Assembly: GCA_014055465.1 (NCBI GenBank)
Contig: WIAF01000001.1
Location: forward strand, 62,001-126,000
DNA length: 64,000 bases
Direction of reading: 5' to 3'
Source of the DNA: Nitrospira sp. CR1.1
GTDB lineage: Bacteria; Nitrospirota; Nitrospiria; Nitrospirales; Nitrospiraceae
The position numbers and the translations under genes were made by a program. The notes under the pieces are model-generated. The model had not been told where the DNA came from. It saw only the letters and a program-made list of their open reading frames with translations, and did not search any database. Shown piece after piece: positions 1 to 8,898 of the stretch; within the stretch, counting starts at the first letter, position 1, and each line of letters begins with the position of its first letter.

Positions 1-318
1 CAAATCGGAAAATTCGTGCAGATAGATATCGATCTCGGCAGGGGTGACGCGATACTCTCCCGGCGCGCGGACGGCCGTCTCGACGGCCTGATAGCCCAAC
101 CGGGTCAAGCGCTCGATCAGGTGCGAGGAGGCAATATCCAGTTCGGGTTTCAGCAGAAACGGCGCCCCGTAGATGAGGCGGGGAGGATGTTCATCACCCG
201 TCGGCAACGCGAGGCTGGCGGAAAGGTACAGTCCATAGGCCACGGCGCTCCCCGCGGCGAGGAGTGCCATGCCTGCCAACATCACAAGCCCGCGCAGGCA
301 CCACCGCCTCGCGGACAT
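1..318 (-). CDS. Penicillin-binding protein 1B-like, N-terminal part (cut by window edge)
   Basis: This is the 5' end of a minus-strand gene; 106 codons are visible and the rest lies left of the window. A short basic start is followed by one hydrophobic segment (about residues 8-30), the type II membrane anchor expected of a class A peptidoglycan synthase. The next stretch, LPTGDEHPPRLIYGAPF and later RVTPAEIDIYLHEF, reads like the UB2H/regulatory region that precedes the glycosyltransferase domain in PBP1B. The transglycosylase and transpeptidase domains are not visible, so the call rests on the N-terminus only. ATG at 318 is used; an in-frame GTG lies one codon upstream. Confidence 0.65.
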   Translation of the reverse strand, partial: MSARRWCLRGLVMLAGMALLAAGSAVAYGLYLSASLALPTGDEHPPRLIYGAPFLLKPELDIASSHLIERLTRLGYQAVETAVRAPGEYRVTPAEIDIYLHEFSDL

Positions 319-478
319 CACCGCCGGATCCCCATGCCGCCGAGCATACGCGATCCCGCGTATGAAAGCACATGCGTCGCGGCCGCCGCCTCTCAGCCGG
401 CCAGGTCCTGCTTGACAAAATCCCCTGCCTTCTCTTAGATGAGCCGCACAAGCCTGGCTGGTTACGATCTTGTACCTA

Positions 479-603
479 GCAGGGTGCCGAAAAAGTCTGC
501 CAGCCGCGTTCTCGCATCGCTCAGAGGCTCAACGTACGGTCAGCGTACGCTTCACCTCTTCGCTCGCTGCGGCCTTGCTGGACGGCCTTCTTGACCACCC
601 TGC
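479..603. repeat. Palindromic intergenic repeat, family A, copy 1
   Basis: A 125-bp imperfect palindrome. The left end GCAGGGTGCCGAAAAAGTC matches the reverse complement of the right end, GCAGGGTGGTCAAGAAGGC, and both continue into a CCAGC-type arm. The core contains CTCAACGTAC, which also occurs in the copies at 41563-41801 and 60945-61062. It lies in the gap (319-705) between the divergent PBP1B-like and FadL-like genes. Nothing else recognisable is present in that gap, and no transposase is encoded. Confidence 0.7.
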
Positions 604-705
604 GAGCGTTTCTGATTGTATCTGCGATCTCAAGCAAGGCTGCGTCTTGGGCTGTCGAAATTGTGCGTTAACCAGCCTGCTAGATTTTCACACGAGGCAT
701 GACCG

Positions 706-2172
706 GTGAGCATGAAGCGTCTCTTCACTGCCCTTCTTTCATCCACGACCGGCCTGCCGCCCATGCGCGGGAAGGGGTTGGCTCGACCCCGGACCGGTCG
801 CACGGCCACTCGGCCGCTCCTGGCTTGCGGTGCGCTCTTCGCCGCCTTGACGACCATTGGTCCAGCTTCGGTTTTCGCCGGAAGTTTCCGCATCTACGAC
901 CACAGCGCCTCGGCAACCGGCCAGGCCTCCGCCTTCACGGCTCAAGCCGATGATGCCTCCGCCGGCTATTACAATCCGGCTGGTATGACTCAGCTGCGCG
1001 GCGTGCAACTCTCAGCCGGCACCACGCTCATCGCCGGCGGTTTCTCCTTTCAGAACGCCGCAGGCACGCAGGCCAACGGAGACCTCCGCGGCAGCGTGGC
1101 GGTGCCGCCACCGTCCAACCTGTACATGACAGCCAACCTCAAAGACCTGGGCATCGGCTCTTCGGACAGCCTTGCGGTCGGCCTGGCCGTCTTCAGCCCG
1201 TTCGGCACCTTGACCCGCTGGCCGGACAGCAGCCCCTTTTCTACAGCCACCACGAAGGCTGCCTTTGAGTTGATCGATATTCGTCCTTCCATCGCCTTCA
1301 GACCGCTCCCGGATCTAGCCATCGGATTGGGAGCGGATGTCTACACCTTTTCGGGAGCCTTCGGAGAAGGACAAGTCGAACGTCAGTTCCGTTGGCCCGG
1401 AGGGCTCGGCATTCCAGCCGGCACGGGCATGGAATTGAATGGACGAGACACGGCCGCTGGCTTCAATGCCAGCCTGCTGTATACCCCGCTGCGAAATGAA
1501 GATGGCCGGCCGCTCGTCAATATCGGCTTCATCTATCGCAGCCAGGCCACGCTGCATCTCGACGGCCAGTTGCTCGCCGGGGGCACACGCGTCGCGGATG
1601 CGCGCACGACCTTTGTCGTCCCGCAAGTGCTCACCGGCGGCATCGCACTCTGGCCTGTTCGCAACAAAGAGCGGGAATGGAAACTGGAATTGGATGTGGA
1701 CTATACCGGCTGGAAATCGGTCCGCAATCTGGACACCCACTTGTCGAACGGCCTTACCGTCGCGACCCCTGCCAATTGGATCAGCGGCTACACGGTGATG
1801 ATCGGGACGGAACACAAATGGCTGAACCCCGCGCCGCTTCCGGATTGGGACGTCGCCTTGCGCGCCGGATACTGGCATTCCCAGAAAGCGATTCCTGACC
1901 AAACCTTCAACCCTGCTATCCCCGATGGCGATAACCACGCGGTGTCTACTGGCATCGGATTCATGTGCCGAGACAACGGACGATTTCTCGGCATGATCCC
2001 TTGTGGAGGATCGGGCAAAACGCTCAGCCCGAAAGGGCTCGGGATCGATCTCGCGTACCAGGCTATTTTGTATGAATCGAGAACCGTCGCGGGCAATATC
2101 AATCCGACCGTGAACGGCACATACCGCACCACCTTACATGTCGGATCGCTCAATCTTCGCGTGAATTTTTGA
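706..2172 (+). CDS. OmpP1/FadL-family outer-membrane transport protein
   Basis: A 488-residue protein of the FadL/TodX family of 14-stranded barrels that pass hydrophobic compounds through the outer membrane. The family start of the mature protein is visible: GSFRIYDHSASATGQASAF, then DDASAGYYNPAGM, the conserved NPAG motif of the N-terminal hatch. The chain ends in a beta-strand with a terminal Phe (LNLRVNF), as barrel-assembly substrates do. The leader is unusually long (about 58 residues, cleavage after SVFA) when counted from GTG 706. An internal ATG at 763 would give a normal 38-residue signal peptide. GAGG at 694 supports GTG 706 or ATG 712, so the start is uncertain. The substrate is unknown. 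Confidence 0.85.
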   Translation: MSMKRLFTALLSSTTGLPPMRGKGLARPRTGRTATRPLLACGALFAALTTIGPASVFAGSFRIYDHSASATGQASAFTAQADDASAGYYNPAGMTQLRGVQLSAGTTLIAGGFSFQNAAGTQANGDLRGSVAVPPPSNLYMTANLKDLGIGSSDSLAVGLAVFSPFGTLTRWPDSSPFSTATTKAAFELIDIRPSIAFRPLPDLAIGLGADVYTFSGAFGEGQVERQFRWPGGLGIPAGTGMELNGRDTAAGFNASLLYTPLRNEDGRPLVNIGFIYRSQATLHLDGQLLAGGTRVADARTTFVVPQVLTGGIALWPVRNKEREWKLELDVDYTGWKSVRNLDTHLSNGLTVATPANWISGYTVMIGTEHKWLNPAPLPDWDVALRAGYWHSQKAIPDQTFNPAIPDGDNHAVSTGIGFMCRDNGRFLGMIPCGGSGKTLSPKGLGIDLAYQAILYESRTVAGNINPTVNGTYRTTLHVGSLNLRVNF

Positions 2173-2288
2173 TGCTCCACTGTTCCTTGATCGTGGTAGA
2201 GTACCATCACTCACGATGCAGACCGATCTCCTAACCGTTTCCCCGCTTGTTTGTGCGCAGTGACTCTGTTTTCGAGCGAGGCCTTTCC

Positions 2289-4649
2289 ATGGATCGCCCG
2301 CCTCAGTCCGATTCAACGCCAGACCTTCACGCCCAGCAAGTTCACGTGCTCTACCGCAATATGCCGACCGGGGTGTTGGCGAGTGCCGTCAATGCGGCGA
2401 TTCTCGCCGCGGTAGAGTGGTCCGTCGTTCCACACACGCCGCTGCTTGTCTGGGTCACCATCCTCTGGGTAATTGCCGGTGTGCGAGCGCTCCTGATTTA
2501 CCGATATCGCCATACGGCTCCTTCAGCCTGGAGCAGCGCCGACTGGCACCGCTGGATGTTGGTGACCACCACCCTGGCGGGCGTTGGGTGGGGTAGCAGC
2601 GTCTATTTTCTCACGCCCGAAATTCCGCTGCCTTACGAACTGGTCCAGTTGTTCGTCTTGGGCGGCATGACCGCGGGGGCGGTCTCCGTTCTATCGGTCT
2701 CCTTTCCGTTGTTTCTGTGCTACGCGCTGCCCGTGACCCTCCCCATGATCGCGTACCTTTTCCTCAGCGGCCATGAGTTTCATGTGATCATGGGACTGAT
2801 GGGGCTGCTGTTTCTCCTTGCGACGATCCACTCGTCCTGGACCTTCAACCACGTGCTGCTGTCCTCCATGCGCCTGCAGTTGGAAAAACTTGGTCTGGTG
2901 GAGTCGCTCACGGCACGCACGGAAGCGGTGGAGCGGCTGAACCGGGACATCACCAAAGAGATTCACGAGCGCCGTGTGATTGAGGAGCAATTGAGAACGG
3001 CCCAGAGCGACCTCGAGCAGCGTATCGCCAACCGTACCGCCGACCTGGCCCGGGCCAATACCAGATTGCAGGAAGAAGTCCAGGAACACCGGCGAACCGA
3101 AGGGGCCCGGCTCTCCAGCGAAAAGCGGTTCAATCACCTCACCGACCATCTCAACCAGGGCGTGTGGTTCGCGCAGGCGCAGCCGCCTCAAGTCCTGTAT
3201 GTGAACCCGGCCTTCGAGCGGATCTGGGGATTGCCGGCCGCGCGGTTCTACGAGAATCCCAAACTCTGGCGGGATTGCGTACACCCGGACGATCAACGGG
3301 CCGTGACAGAAGTGTACGATGCGGAATTGACCCGTCCGACGGGACGCGATGTGCAATTGCAGTATCGCATCGTCCGGCCCGACGGAAAGATCCGGTGGAT
3401 CCATGATCGGATGGTCATTCATCGCACCGCCACGGGCGAAGTCGATAGTCTAAGCGGGATCACGGAGGATATTACGGATGCTCGCGAACTGGAAGACCAG
3501 TTGCGCCAGGCGCAAAAAATGGAAGCGGTCGGCCGATTGGCCGGAGGCGTGGCGCACGACTTCAACAATGTCATGACCGTGATTCTCGGCTACAGCGCAG
3601 TCCTGCTCCAGGAACTGAGCCAGAACTCTTCAGCCCGGTATTTCGTGCAGGAAATTCAGCGGGCGGGCGAACGCTGCGCGGCACTCACGGGCCAACTGTT
3701 GGCCTTCAGCCGCAAGCAGATGCTGCATCCGGTCACATTGGATCTGCATCGGGTGATCCGCGATCTCATGGCGCTCCTGAAGAGTTTGATCGGCGAACAC
3801 GTCATGATCGTCTTACAGCTCGACCCCAGTCCGCGATGGGTCAAGGCCGACGCCGTGCAACTCGAACAGGTGTTGCTCAACCTGGCCGTCAACGCCCGCG
3901 ACGCAATGCCCCACGGCGGCACCTTGACCATTGATACCTGCCAGGTGCTTCCCCACGAGGTCTGGGGACCAGGCCACGACTCGCGCACCGTTCGTACCTA
4001 TGTCCGGCTGCGTGTGCACGACACGGGAACCGGCATCGACCCGGCCACGAAGGCCAAAATCTTCGAACCCTTCTTCACCACCAAACCGCCCGGACGGGGA
4101 ACCGGCCTTGGCCTCTCCACGGTCTACGGTATCGTGCACCAAAGCGGCGGCACGATTTCCGTCGACAGCACCGTAGGCCAAGGCACCACGATGACCGTCT
4201 TTCTTCCGGAAGTCGTCCCCCCGCACATCGCCCTGCCGCCCGCGCCTGTCGAACCAGATCACAAAACCGGGACGGAGATCATCCTCCTCGTGGAAGATGA
4301 ACCTTCGGTCCGTTTGCTGACACAGCATATTCTCCGCACCCATGGGTATACCGTACATGAAGCGGAAGACGCCTTTCAGGCGATGGACCTCATCCGGCGC
4401 AATACGCTGCACATCGATTTGTTGATTACCGATCTGGTGATGCCGGGCATGAACGGCAAGGAGCTCGCCATGCGGTTGCGAAGCCACTTCGCCGATTTGA
4501 AAGTCCTCTACATGTCGGGGTACAGCGACAACCTGCCGGTCACAGGCAGCGAGACTCAGGGACCGACGGCCTTTTTACAAAAGCCGTTCTCTCCTGAAGA
4601 CTTGATCCGTCTGGTGCGTGAGATTTTGCACTCCGTCTCCCCCGCCTAG
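2289..4649 (+). CDS. Membrane-bound hybrid sensor histidine kinase (PAS-HisKA-HATPase-REC)
   Basis: A 786-residue sensor kinase. Several hydrophobic segments fill roughly residues 25-190, followed by a coiled coil (about 195-275). A PAS domain (about 280-400) ends in the PAC-type line SLSGITEDITDARELE. The phospho-acceptor is in GGVAHDFNN (His423), and an HATPase domain follows with DTGTGIDP and GTGLGLSTV. A C-terminal receiver has acceptor Asp715 in LLITDLVMPG and the late Lys in LQKPF. It is a hybrid kinase, so a phosphotransfer partner or intramolecular relay is expected; no separate regulator is adjacent. ATG 2289 is preferred over TTG 2247. Its stop overlaps the stop of the convergent symporter gene. 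Confidence 0.9.
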   Translation: MDRPPQSDSTPDLHAQQVHVLYRNMPTGVLASAVNAAILAAVEWSVVPHTPLLVWVTILWVIAGVRALLIYRYRHTAPSAWSSADWHRWMLVTTTLAGVGWGSSVYFLTPEIPLPYELVQLFVLGGMTAGAVSVLSVSFPLFLCYALPVTLPMIAYLFLSGHEFHVIMGLMGLLFLLATIHSSWTFNHVLLSSMRLQLEKLGLVESLTARTEAVERLNRDITKEIHERRVIEEQLRTAQSDLEQRIANRTADLARANTRLQEEVQEHRRTEGARLSSEKRFNHLTDHLNQGVWFAQAQPPQVLYVNPAFERIWGLPAARFYENPKLWRDCVHPDDQRAVTEVYDAELTRPTGRDVQLQYRIVRPDGKIRWIHDRMVIHRTATGEVDSLSGITEDITDARELEDQLRQAQKMEAVGRLAGGVAHDFNNVMTVILGYSAVLLQELSQNSSARYFVQEIQRAGERCAALTGQLLAFSRKQMLHPVTLDLHRVIRDLMALLKSLIGEHVMIVLQLDPSPRWVKADAVQLEQVLLNLAVNARDAMPHGGTLTIDTCQVLPHEVWGPGHDSRTVRTYVRLRVHDTGTGIDPATKAKIFEPFFTTKPPGRGTGLGLSTVYGIVHQSGGTISVDSTVGQGTTMTVFLPEVVPPHIALPPAPVEPDHKTGTEIILLVEDEPSVRLLTQHILRTHGYTVHEAEDAFQAMDLIRRNTLHIDLLITDLVMPGMNGKELAMRLRSHFADLKVLYMSGYSDNLPVTGSETQGPTAFLQKPFSPEDLIRLVREILHSVSPA

Positions 4650-6136
4650 CGCGATGGACGAGTCCCGGTACGAGACTCCACCGGAATGCGGTGAGACGGG
4701 TGTCCGCCCGGCGCATCGAGGGTCGCCGGGGGCATTATCCACTGTGGCAACAGCGATCCGACCACCATGCCACCAGCCGCTGCCAGGACGCCGACCAGCT
4801 GCGGCGGCCAGACCTGATCCGGCGTGCCAGTCCCTTCTAACGCCAGCCAGGTCGCCAGCCCGGCAACAATGGCGAACATCGCGCCTTGTGTCGACGCACG
4901 TGGCCAATACAGGCCGGCCGAGAGAGGGACAAACGCCGCCACCAAAGTCACCTTGTATGCACTCTCCACCATTTTAAAAATACTGGCTTCCGAATTGAGG
5001 GCAAACAGCAATACGAGCATGGCAAACCCGACCAACACCGTCCGCATCACTGCCAGCAGCCCGCGATCGCCGATGGTGGGCAGCAGGCTCTTGACGATAT
5101 TCTCACTGAAGGCCACGGACGGCGCGAGCAACGTGGCCGACGAACAACTCATGATCGCCGACAGCAAGGCGCCGAAAAAAATGATCTGCGCGGCAATCGG
5201 CGTATGCTGCACGATCAGGGTCGGGAGAATGAGTTGGGAATCCCGCTCCAGCAAATCCGCCACCTGCGCGGGGTCGATCAGCGTCGCCGAATAGGCCAGA
5301 AACATCGGCACAAATGCGAAGAAGAAATACAGCGTTCCGCCGAGGACCGATCCACGCACCGCCGTGCCTTCATCCCGCGCCGAGGTGATCCGCTGAAACA
5401 CGTCCTGCTGAGGGATCGATCCGAACATCATGGTGACCCAGGCGCCAACGAACGGAATCCACATCTCGATCCGCGGCGGCGGGAAAAAATCCAACTTCCC
5501 CGCCGCCGCCGCGTGAGTAACCACCGTCCCCACTCCGCCTGCCAGCCCGCTGATCACGGACCCGATGTAGAGCATGCCTCCCATGATGATGGTGATCTGC
5601 ACGAAGTCGAGAATCGCCACGGAGAACATCCCGCCGAATGCCGTGTATGTCAGGACGATGAGCGCGCCCAGCACCATGCCGGAAGACTGGCTCATGGCTC
5701 CGTCCGTCACCACGTTGAACACCAGGCCCAGCGCCTTGATCTGCGCCGACACCCACCCGAGATACGAGGCGACGATGCACAGGGTGCACAGCACCTCGAT
5801 CGCGCGGTTGTACCGCAAGCGGTAAAAGTCTCCGATCGTGAGGAGGTTCAACCGGTAAAGTCGGCGGGCAAACCATAATCCGGCTAAAATCAGGCAGAGG
5901 CTCGATCCAAACGGATCGGCGACGACCGCTCGAAGCCCGTCCTTGACGAAGGTGGCGGAGATGCCGAGGACCGTCTCCGCTCCGAACCAGGTCGCAAACA
6001 CCGTGGCCGTTACCACCGGCAGAGGAAGGGACCGGCCGGCGACGGCAAAATCCTTGGTGTTATGGACACGAGTCGCCGCATACAGCCCAACACCGACCGA
6101 GCAGGCAAGGTACAGAATCACAAAGGAGAGGAGCAT
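4646..6136 (-). CDS. Sodium:solute symporter family transporter
   Basis: A 496-residue, almost wholly hydrophobic protein with about 13 membrane segments. Family features include the N-terminal line NTKDFAVAGRSLPLPVV, FATWFGAETVLGISA in the second helix region, and YTAFGGMFSVAILDFVQ. These mark the SSS/PutP superfamily, which couples solute import to sodium. The short Arg/Pro-rich tail is cytoplasmic or disordered. The substrate cannot be read from sequence. No strong Shine-Dalgarno site precedes ATG 6136. The stop codon lies inside the end of the convergent sensor kinase gene; the two stops share the tetramer CTAG at 4646-4649. Confidence 0.88.
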   Translation of the reverse strand: MLLSFVILYLACSVGVGLYAATRVHNTKDFAVAGRSLPLPVVTATVFATWFGAETVLGISATFVKDGLRAVVADPFGSSLCLILAGLWFARRLYRLNLLTIGDFYRLRYNRAIEVLCTLCIVASYLGWVSAQIKALGLVFNVVTDGAMSQSSGMVLGALIVLTYTAFGGMFSVAILDFVQITIIMGGMLYIGSVISGLAGGVGTVVTHAAAAGKLDFFPPPRIEMWIPFVGAWVTMMFGSIPQQDVFQRITSARDEGTAVRGSVLGGTLYFFFAFVPMFLAYSATLIDPAQVADLLERDSQLILPTLIVQHTPIAAQIIFFGALLSAIMSCSSATLLAPSVAFSENIVKSLLPTIGDRGLLAVMRTVLVGFAMLVLLFALNSEASIFKMVESAYKVTLVAAFVPLSAGLYWPRASTQGAMFAIVAGLATWLALEGTGTPDQVWPPQLVGVLAAAGGMVVGSLLPQWIMPPATLDAPGGHPSHRIPVESRTGTRPSR

Positions 6137-6259
6137 GAGGCATTCGCCTGTCGGTGAGACTTCACCCGCCGGGGACGGCAGGCGAGGGGATTGTAGCGGC
6201 AGCCGCCTGTCTGCGCAATGCCGTCAAACTGGAATTGATGGGAGGGAACCTTCGCAGAG

Positions 6260-6297
6260 GAGACTTGCGCAGGTACAGCAGACCTTGCGCAAGTCTC
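6260..6297 (-). terminator. Strong hairpin between the repeat protein and symporter genes
   Basis: GAGACTTGCGCAGG (6260-6273) pairs with CCTTGCGCAAGTCTC (6283-6297) around a short loop. It lies 24 bases after the stop of the minus-strand gene at 6322-6597 and 124 bases before the symporter start. There is no U-run on the minus strand, so it is a stem-loop at a transcript end rather than a textbook intrinsic terminator. Confidence 0.5.
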
Positions 6298-6321
6298 TTT
6301 CGCCTTTTGCGAGCAAACGGG

Positions 6322-6597
6322 TTACTCGGTCTTCGCGTTTAGTTCCTTGACCTTACCCTTGGCCTTCTCCACGGCCGCATTCCCTTTTCCCTTGGCGCGC
6401 TCCACTTCCGCCTGCACCTTATTGCCCTTGGCCTCTTCCACCGCGGCTTTCGCCTCCCCCTTCAGTTCCTCGACCTTGGCCTTGGTGTCACCCTTCATTT
6501 CTTCCATCTTGGCTTTCATTTCACCCGCCCAACCGGGAGCGCCAAGACCGAACATCGCCAGCAGCAACACCAGGACAACGATGGACCCTTGTTTCAT
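6322..6597 (-). CDS. Small secreted protein with 11-residue amphipathic repeats (LEA/apolipoprotein-like)
   Basis: 91 residues. The N-terminal signal sequence (LVLLLAMFGLGAPGWA) is followed by nothing but charged alpha-helical repeats. Six near-tandem 11-residue units are visible, of the type GDTKAKVEELK, GEAKAAVEEAK, GKGNAAVEKAK. Such 11-mer repeats are known from group 3 LEA proteins and apolipoprotein A-like helices, which are disordered in solution and fold on membranes or on drying; a protective or envelope role here is inference. AAGGAGG (6604-6610 on the minus strand) abuts the first ATG at 6603 but sits 6 bases before the second, so ATG 6597 is chosen. A smaller Lys-rich relative in style lies at 38980-39168. 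Confidence 0.7.
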   Translation of the reverse strand: MKQGSIVVLVLLLAMFGLGAPGWAGEMKAKMEEMKGDTKAKVEELKGEAKAAVEEAKGNKVQAEVERAKGKGNAAVEKAKGKVKELNAKTE

Positions 6598-6772
6598 AGG
6601 CATCCTCCTTCTCCAATCAATAGGGTGGATATGGCACCGATGAACCGCGGCGGTCAGTCTGCGCCCTTGCCATGCTCACCACAATCGCTGAAACCAACTA
6701 CGGAATCATATGGATCACAACGGCCACGAACCAGACCACAACAGACACAGACGACGAAAAACGATCATTCCG

Positions 6773-6800
6773 TTGACTACTCGACGCAATGTGTTACGAA
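6773..6800 (+). promoter_or_regulatory. Candidate sigma-70 promoter, possibly giving a leaderless mRNA
   Basis: TTGACT (6773-6778) and TACGAA (6795-6800) are separated by 16 bases. The start codon of the next gene lies only 7 bases beyond the -10 element, so transcription from here would begin at or next to the ATG at 6807. No Shine-Dalgarno sequence precedes that ATG, which fits. Confidence 0.35.
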
Positions 6801-6806
6801 TAGGCC

Positions 6807-7025
6807 ATGCGTTACTCACTCTACTTCGTGTGGGTGTTGGCCGTTCTGTCCATCTGTATCCTGACGACTCTGGCCTCGTTTCCGACGCTCGGTAACGGAG
6901 AGCGTCCTCAGGAGCCACGGATCACGGCAGGACCGGAGAAGTTGCGGACGATCAAGATACACCGGCTGCGGTGCAATCCGTTCACATCTTCCTGCCAACT
7001 TTCCAAGCAAAAGCCTCAGCACTAG
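6807..7025 (+). CDS. Small secreted or membrane-anchored hypothetical protein
   Basis: 72 residues. The first 25 form a signal sequence or anchor (SLYFVWVLAVLSICILTTLA). The rest is polar and basic, with a pair of Cys near the end (RCNPFTSSC) that could form a small disulphide loop. I do not recognise the family. It stands alone between the repeat protein (minus) and the NmrA-type gene (minus). No ribosome binding site is visible; see the promoter directly upstream. Confidence 0.5.
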   Translation: MRYSLYFVWVLAVLSICILTTLASFPTLGNGERPQEPRITAGPEKLRTIKIHRLRCNPFTSSCQLSKQKPQH

Positions 7026-7051
7026 GCGTCCGGCCTGGCACCACCCTTCCG

Positions 7052-8002
7052 CTAGGAAAGGGGGATGCGTGCCTTGTTCGCCTCCAGCCACTGGGCAAAG
7101 GTCTGCAATCCGCCATTGAGCGCCCGAGCCATCGCCGGTTCGCGGGCTGTGCAAAAGACGGCATTGAAGTCGCGCTTAAACTGAAACATATTGGCCAGCT
7201 CGTCCGCTCCCGGAAACCCGAACGTCCGGTAGACCTCCGGCGGCACGGCGTTATACCGCACCTCGCGCCCAAGCGCTTTGCTCAAGGCGTCGGCCATTTG
7301 TGCGCCCGTGAGGTGCTCGCCGGCGATGCCGACGGTTTTGCCGAGATAGGCGTCCCGCTTCTTGAAAATTCCCAACGCGCACTTCCCGATATCGTCCGCC
7401 GCAATCCCGGGCAATCTGGCCTCGCCCATGGGGAGGGTCAATGCGAGCGTCCCGTCCGGGCCTGGCTTTGGCCCCATACCGAAGTAAATGAGATTGTCCC
7501 AGTAAAAGGACGTGAGCAGAAAGGTGGTGGGCACACCGAGCTGTTTGAACAGTTGATCCGCTTCGCCCTTGGCATCGAAGTGCGGCACCTTATATTTTCC
7601 CAGTAGCGTCGGCATCCGGTTGTCGGAAACCGGAACCCATCGACGTGTGTCTTCGAGGGTAGACCAGATCACATGCCGCACCCCCGCCGCCTTGGCGGCC
7701 TTGGCCATAGCTTCGGCTTCGGCATACTCCTTTTCGGGAGACCCATGCGCCCAGAAAAACGTGACGCAAAACGCGCCGGTCGCTCCCGCAAAGGCTTCTT
7801 TCATACTGTCCACGTCATGCACATCAGCGGCCACCACTTCCGCGCCGAGCCGGGCAAGTTCTTTGGCCTTGTCCGAATGGACATCCCTAGTCAACGCGCG
7901 CGCCGTCAGACCACTGGCAGAATCGGCCAGTATCGCCCGCACCAACCCACCACCTTGCATCCCGGTCGCGCCGACCACCGCGATCACCTGCTTCTCTCCC
8001 AT
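7052..8002 (-). CDS. NmrA/HSCARG-like NAD(P)-binding protein
   Basis: 316 residues with an N-terminal Rossmann motif AVVGATGMQGG (residues 9-18) of the atypical short-chain dehydrogenase type. The lines GVRHVIWSTLEDTRRW and VPHFDAKGEADQLFKQLGVP are typical of NmrA-like proteins. This family senses the NAD(P) redox state or acts on quinones and generally lacks a full catalytic triad. No Tyr-xxx-Lys pair stands in the usual place here. AAAGGAG lies just upstream of ATG 8002. It is divergent from the gene at 8172 and monocistronic as far as can be seen. Confidence 0.82.
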   Translation of the reverse strand: MGEKQVIAVVGATGMQGGGLVRAILADSASGLTARALTRDVHSDKAKELARLGAEVVAADVHDVDSMKEAFAGATGAFCVTFFWAHGSPEKEYAEAEAMAKAAKAAGVRHVIWSTLEDTRRWVPVSDNRMPTLLGKYKVPHFDAKGEADQLFKQLGVPTTFLLTSFYWDNLIYFGMGPKPGPDGTLALTLPMGEARLPGIAADDIGKCALGIFKKRDAYLGKTVGIAGEHLTGAQMADALSKALGREVRYNAVPPEVYRTFGFPGADELANMFQFKRDFNAVFCTAREPAMARALNGGLQTFAQWLEANKARIPLS

Positions 8003-8171
8003 CTTCCGTTCTCCTTTCCGTATTCCTCATCTCTAGTAAGTACGGCGCACATTTCCGCACCGCTGCTGTCAACCAACGGGACAATCGTTCGTTCCCCTCT
8101 CTACGAGCCGGATCTGGTCTTCACCGGCGAAGCCATGATAGGCTATCAATAGCTAGCCAGGGAGGAGCGTC

Positions 8172-8675
8172 ATGGTACGTCTTATGACTCACCGATTGGA
8201 ATCCCCTCGGCAATGGTTTGCCTCTCTCGCCATAGGATTGAGCGCCCTGTTGTTCGTGCTTCCGGTGTTCGGTGCGGAATCGTCCGGCCCCTGGGAATGT
8301 TCAAATTACACCGGTGATGCGCATACGCGATGCCTGCAGGCTTTTATTGAAATCCAACGGGAAAAAATTTCGAAACTGGAGGCGGAAGTCCATCTCCAGC
8401 AAAGCACCGTCGGCCAGTTGAAAGAACAAGCCGATCGACAAAACGCTATGACCGCTGACTTGCAGCGGCAGATGGCGCAACAATCCTCCTCTCCCTCTTA
8501 CACATACGTTTCTCCCGGTATTGCACCCGGCTTGCTGTACGGATATCCGTCGGTGGGCTTTGGCCTCTATCTCGGGCGCCCCTGGATGTATGGCTCGCCA
8601 TTTTATGCGCGCCCCTATGCCTGGGGACCCCGTTTCTATCGCCCCTACTACGGCAGGTGGCACCGGCACTGGTAA
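8172..8675 (+). CDS. Secreted hypothetical protein: coiled coil plus Gly/Tyr/Pro-rich tail
   Basis: 167 residues. A signal peptide ends around VLPVFGA (residue 36). A short Cys-containing segment (WECSNYTGDAHTRC, probably one disulphide) leads to a coiled coil at about residues 60-105. The tail is rich in Gly, Tyr, Pro and Trp and ends in RPYYGRWHRHW. The architecture suggests an exported oligomeric envelope protein; no family is recognised. GGAGGAG sits 7 bases before the ATG. Confidence 0.65.
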   Translation: MVRLMTHRLESPRQWFASLAIGLSALLFVLPVFGAESSGPWECSNYTGDAHTRCLQAFIEIQREKISKLEAEVHLQQSTVGQLKEQADRQNAMTADLQRQMAQQSSSPSYTYVSPGIAPGLLYGYPSVGFGLYLGRPWMYGSPFYARPYAWGPRFYRPYYGRWHRHW

Positions 8676-8898
8676 GCCGTGAGCCACAGTTATAACCTTC
8701 CGCCGGAGGGCCTGAAAAAAGTCAGACCGCCCCCCCCTGTCTCTGTCACCCTCACGGCCCCACACACAGCGGGCACCTCTCGGCACCAGTCGATCAGTGC
8801 TCTTCGGTCCGTGGTGCAGATCCGATCCCGGCGCTACTCAGCAATTGACGACACCACTTCTTTGCGACTAAGGTGTGCCGCTCAAGGAGCACCATGCC

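Noticed and set aside
16-438. Plus-strand open frame at the left end
   Set aside because: Antisense to the PBP1B-like start; no coding character.
4886-5878. Long open frame (330 codons) on the plus strand inside the symporter gene
   Set aside because: Composition is His/Arg/Gln-rich with no domain. It is the antisense shadow of a well-supported transporter.
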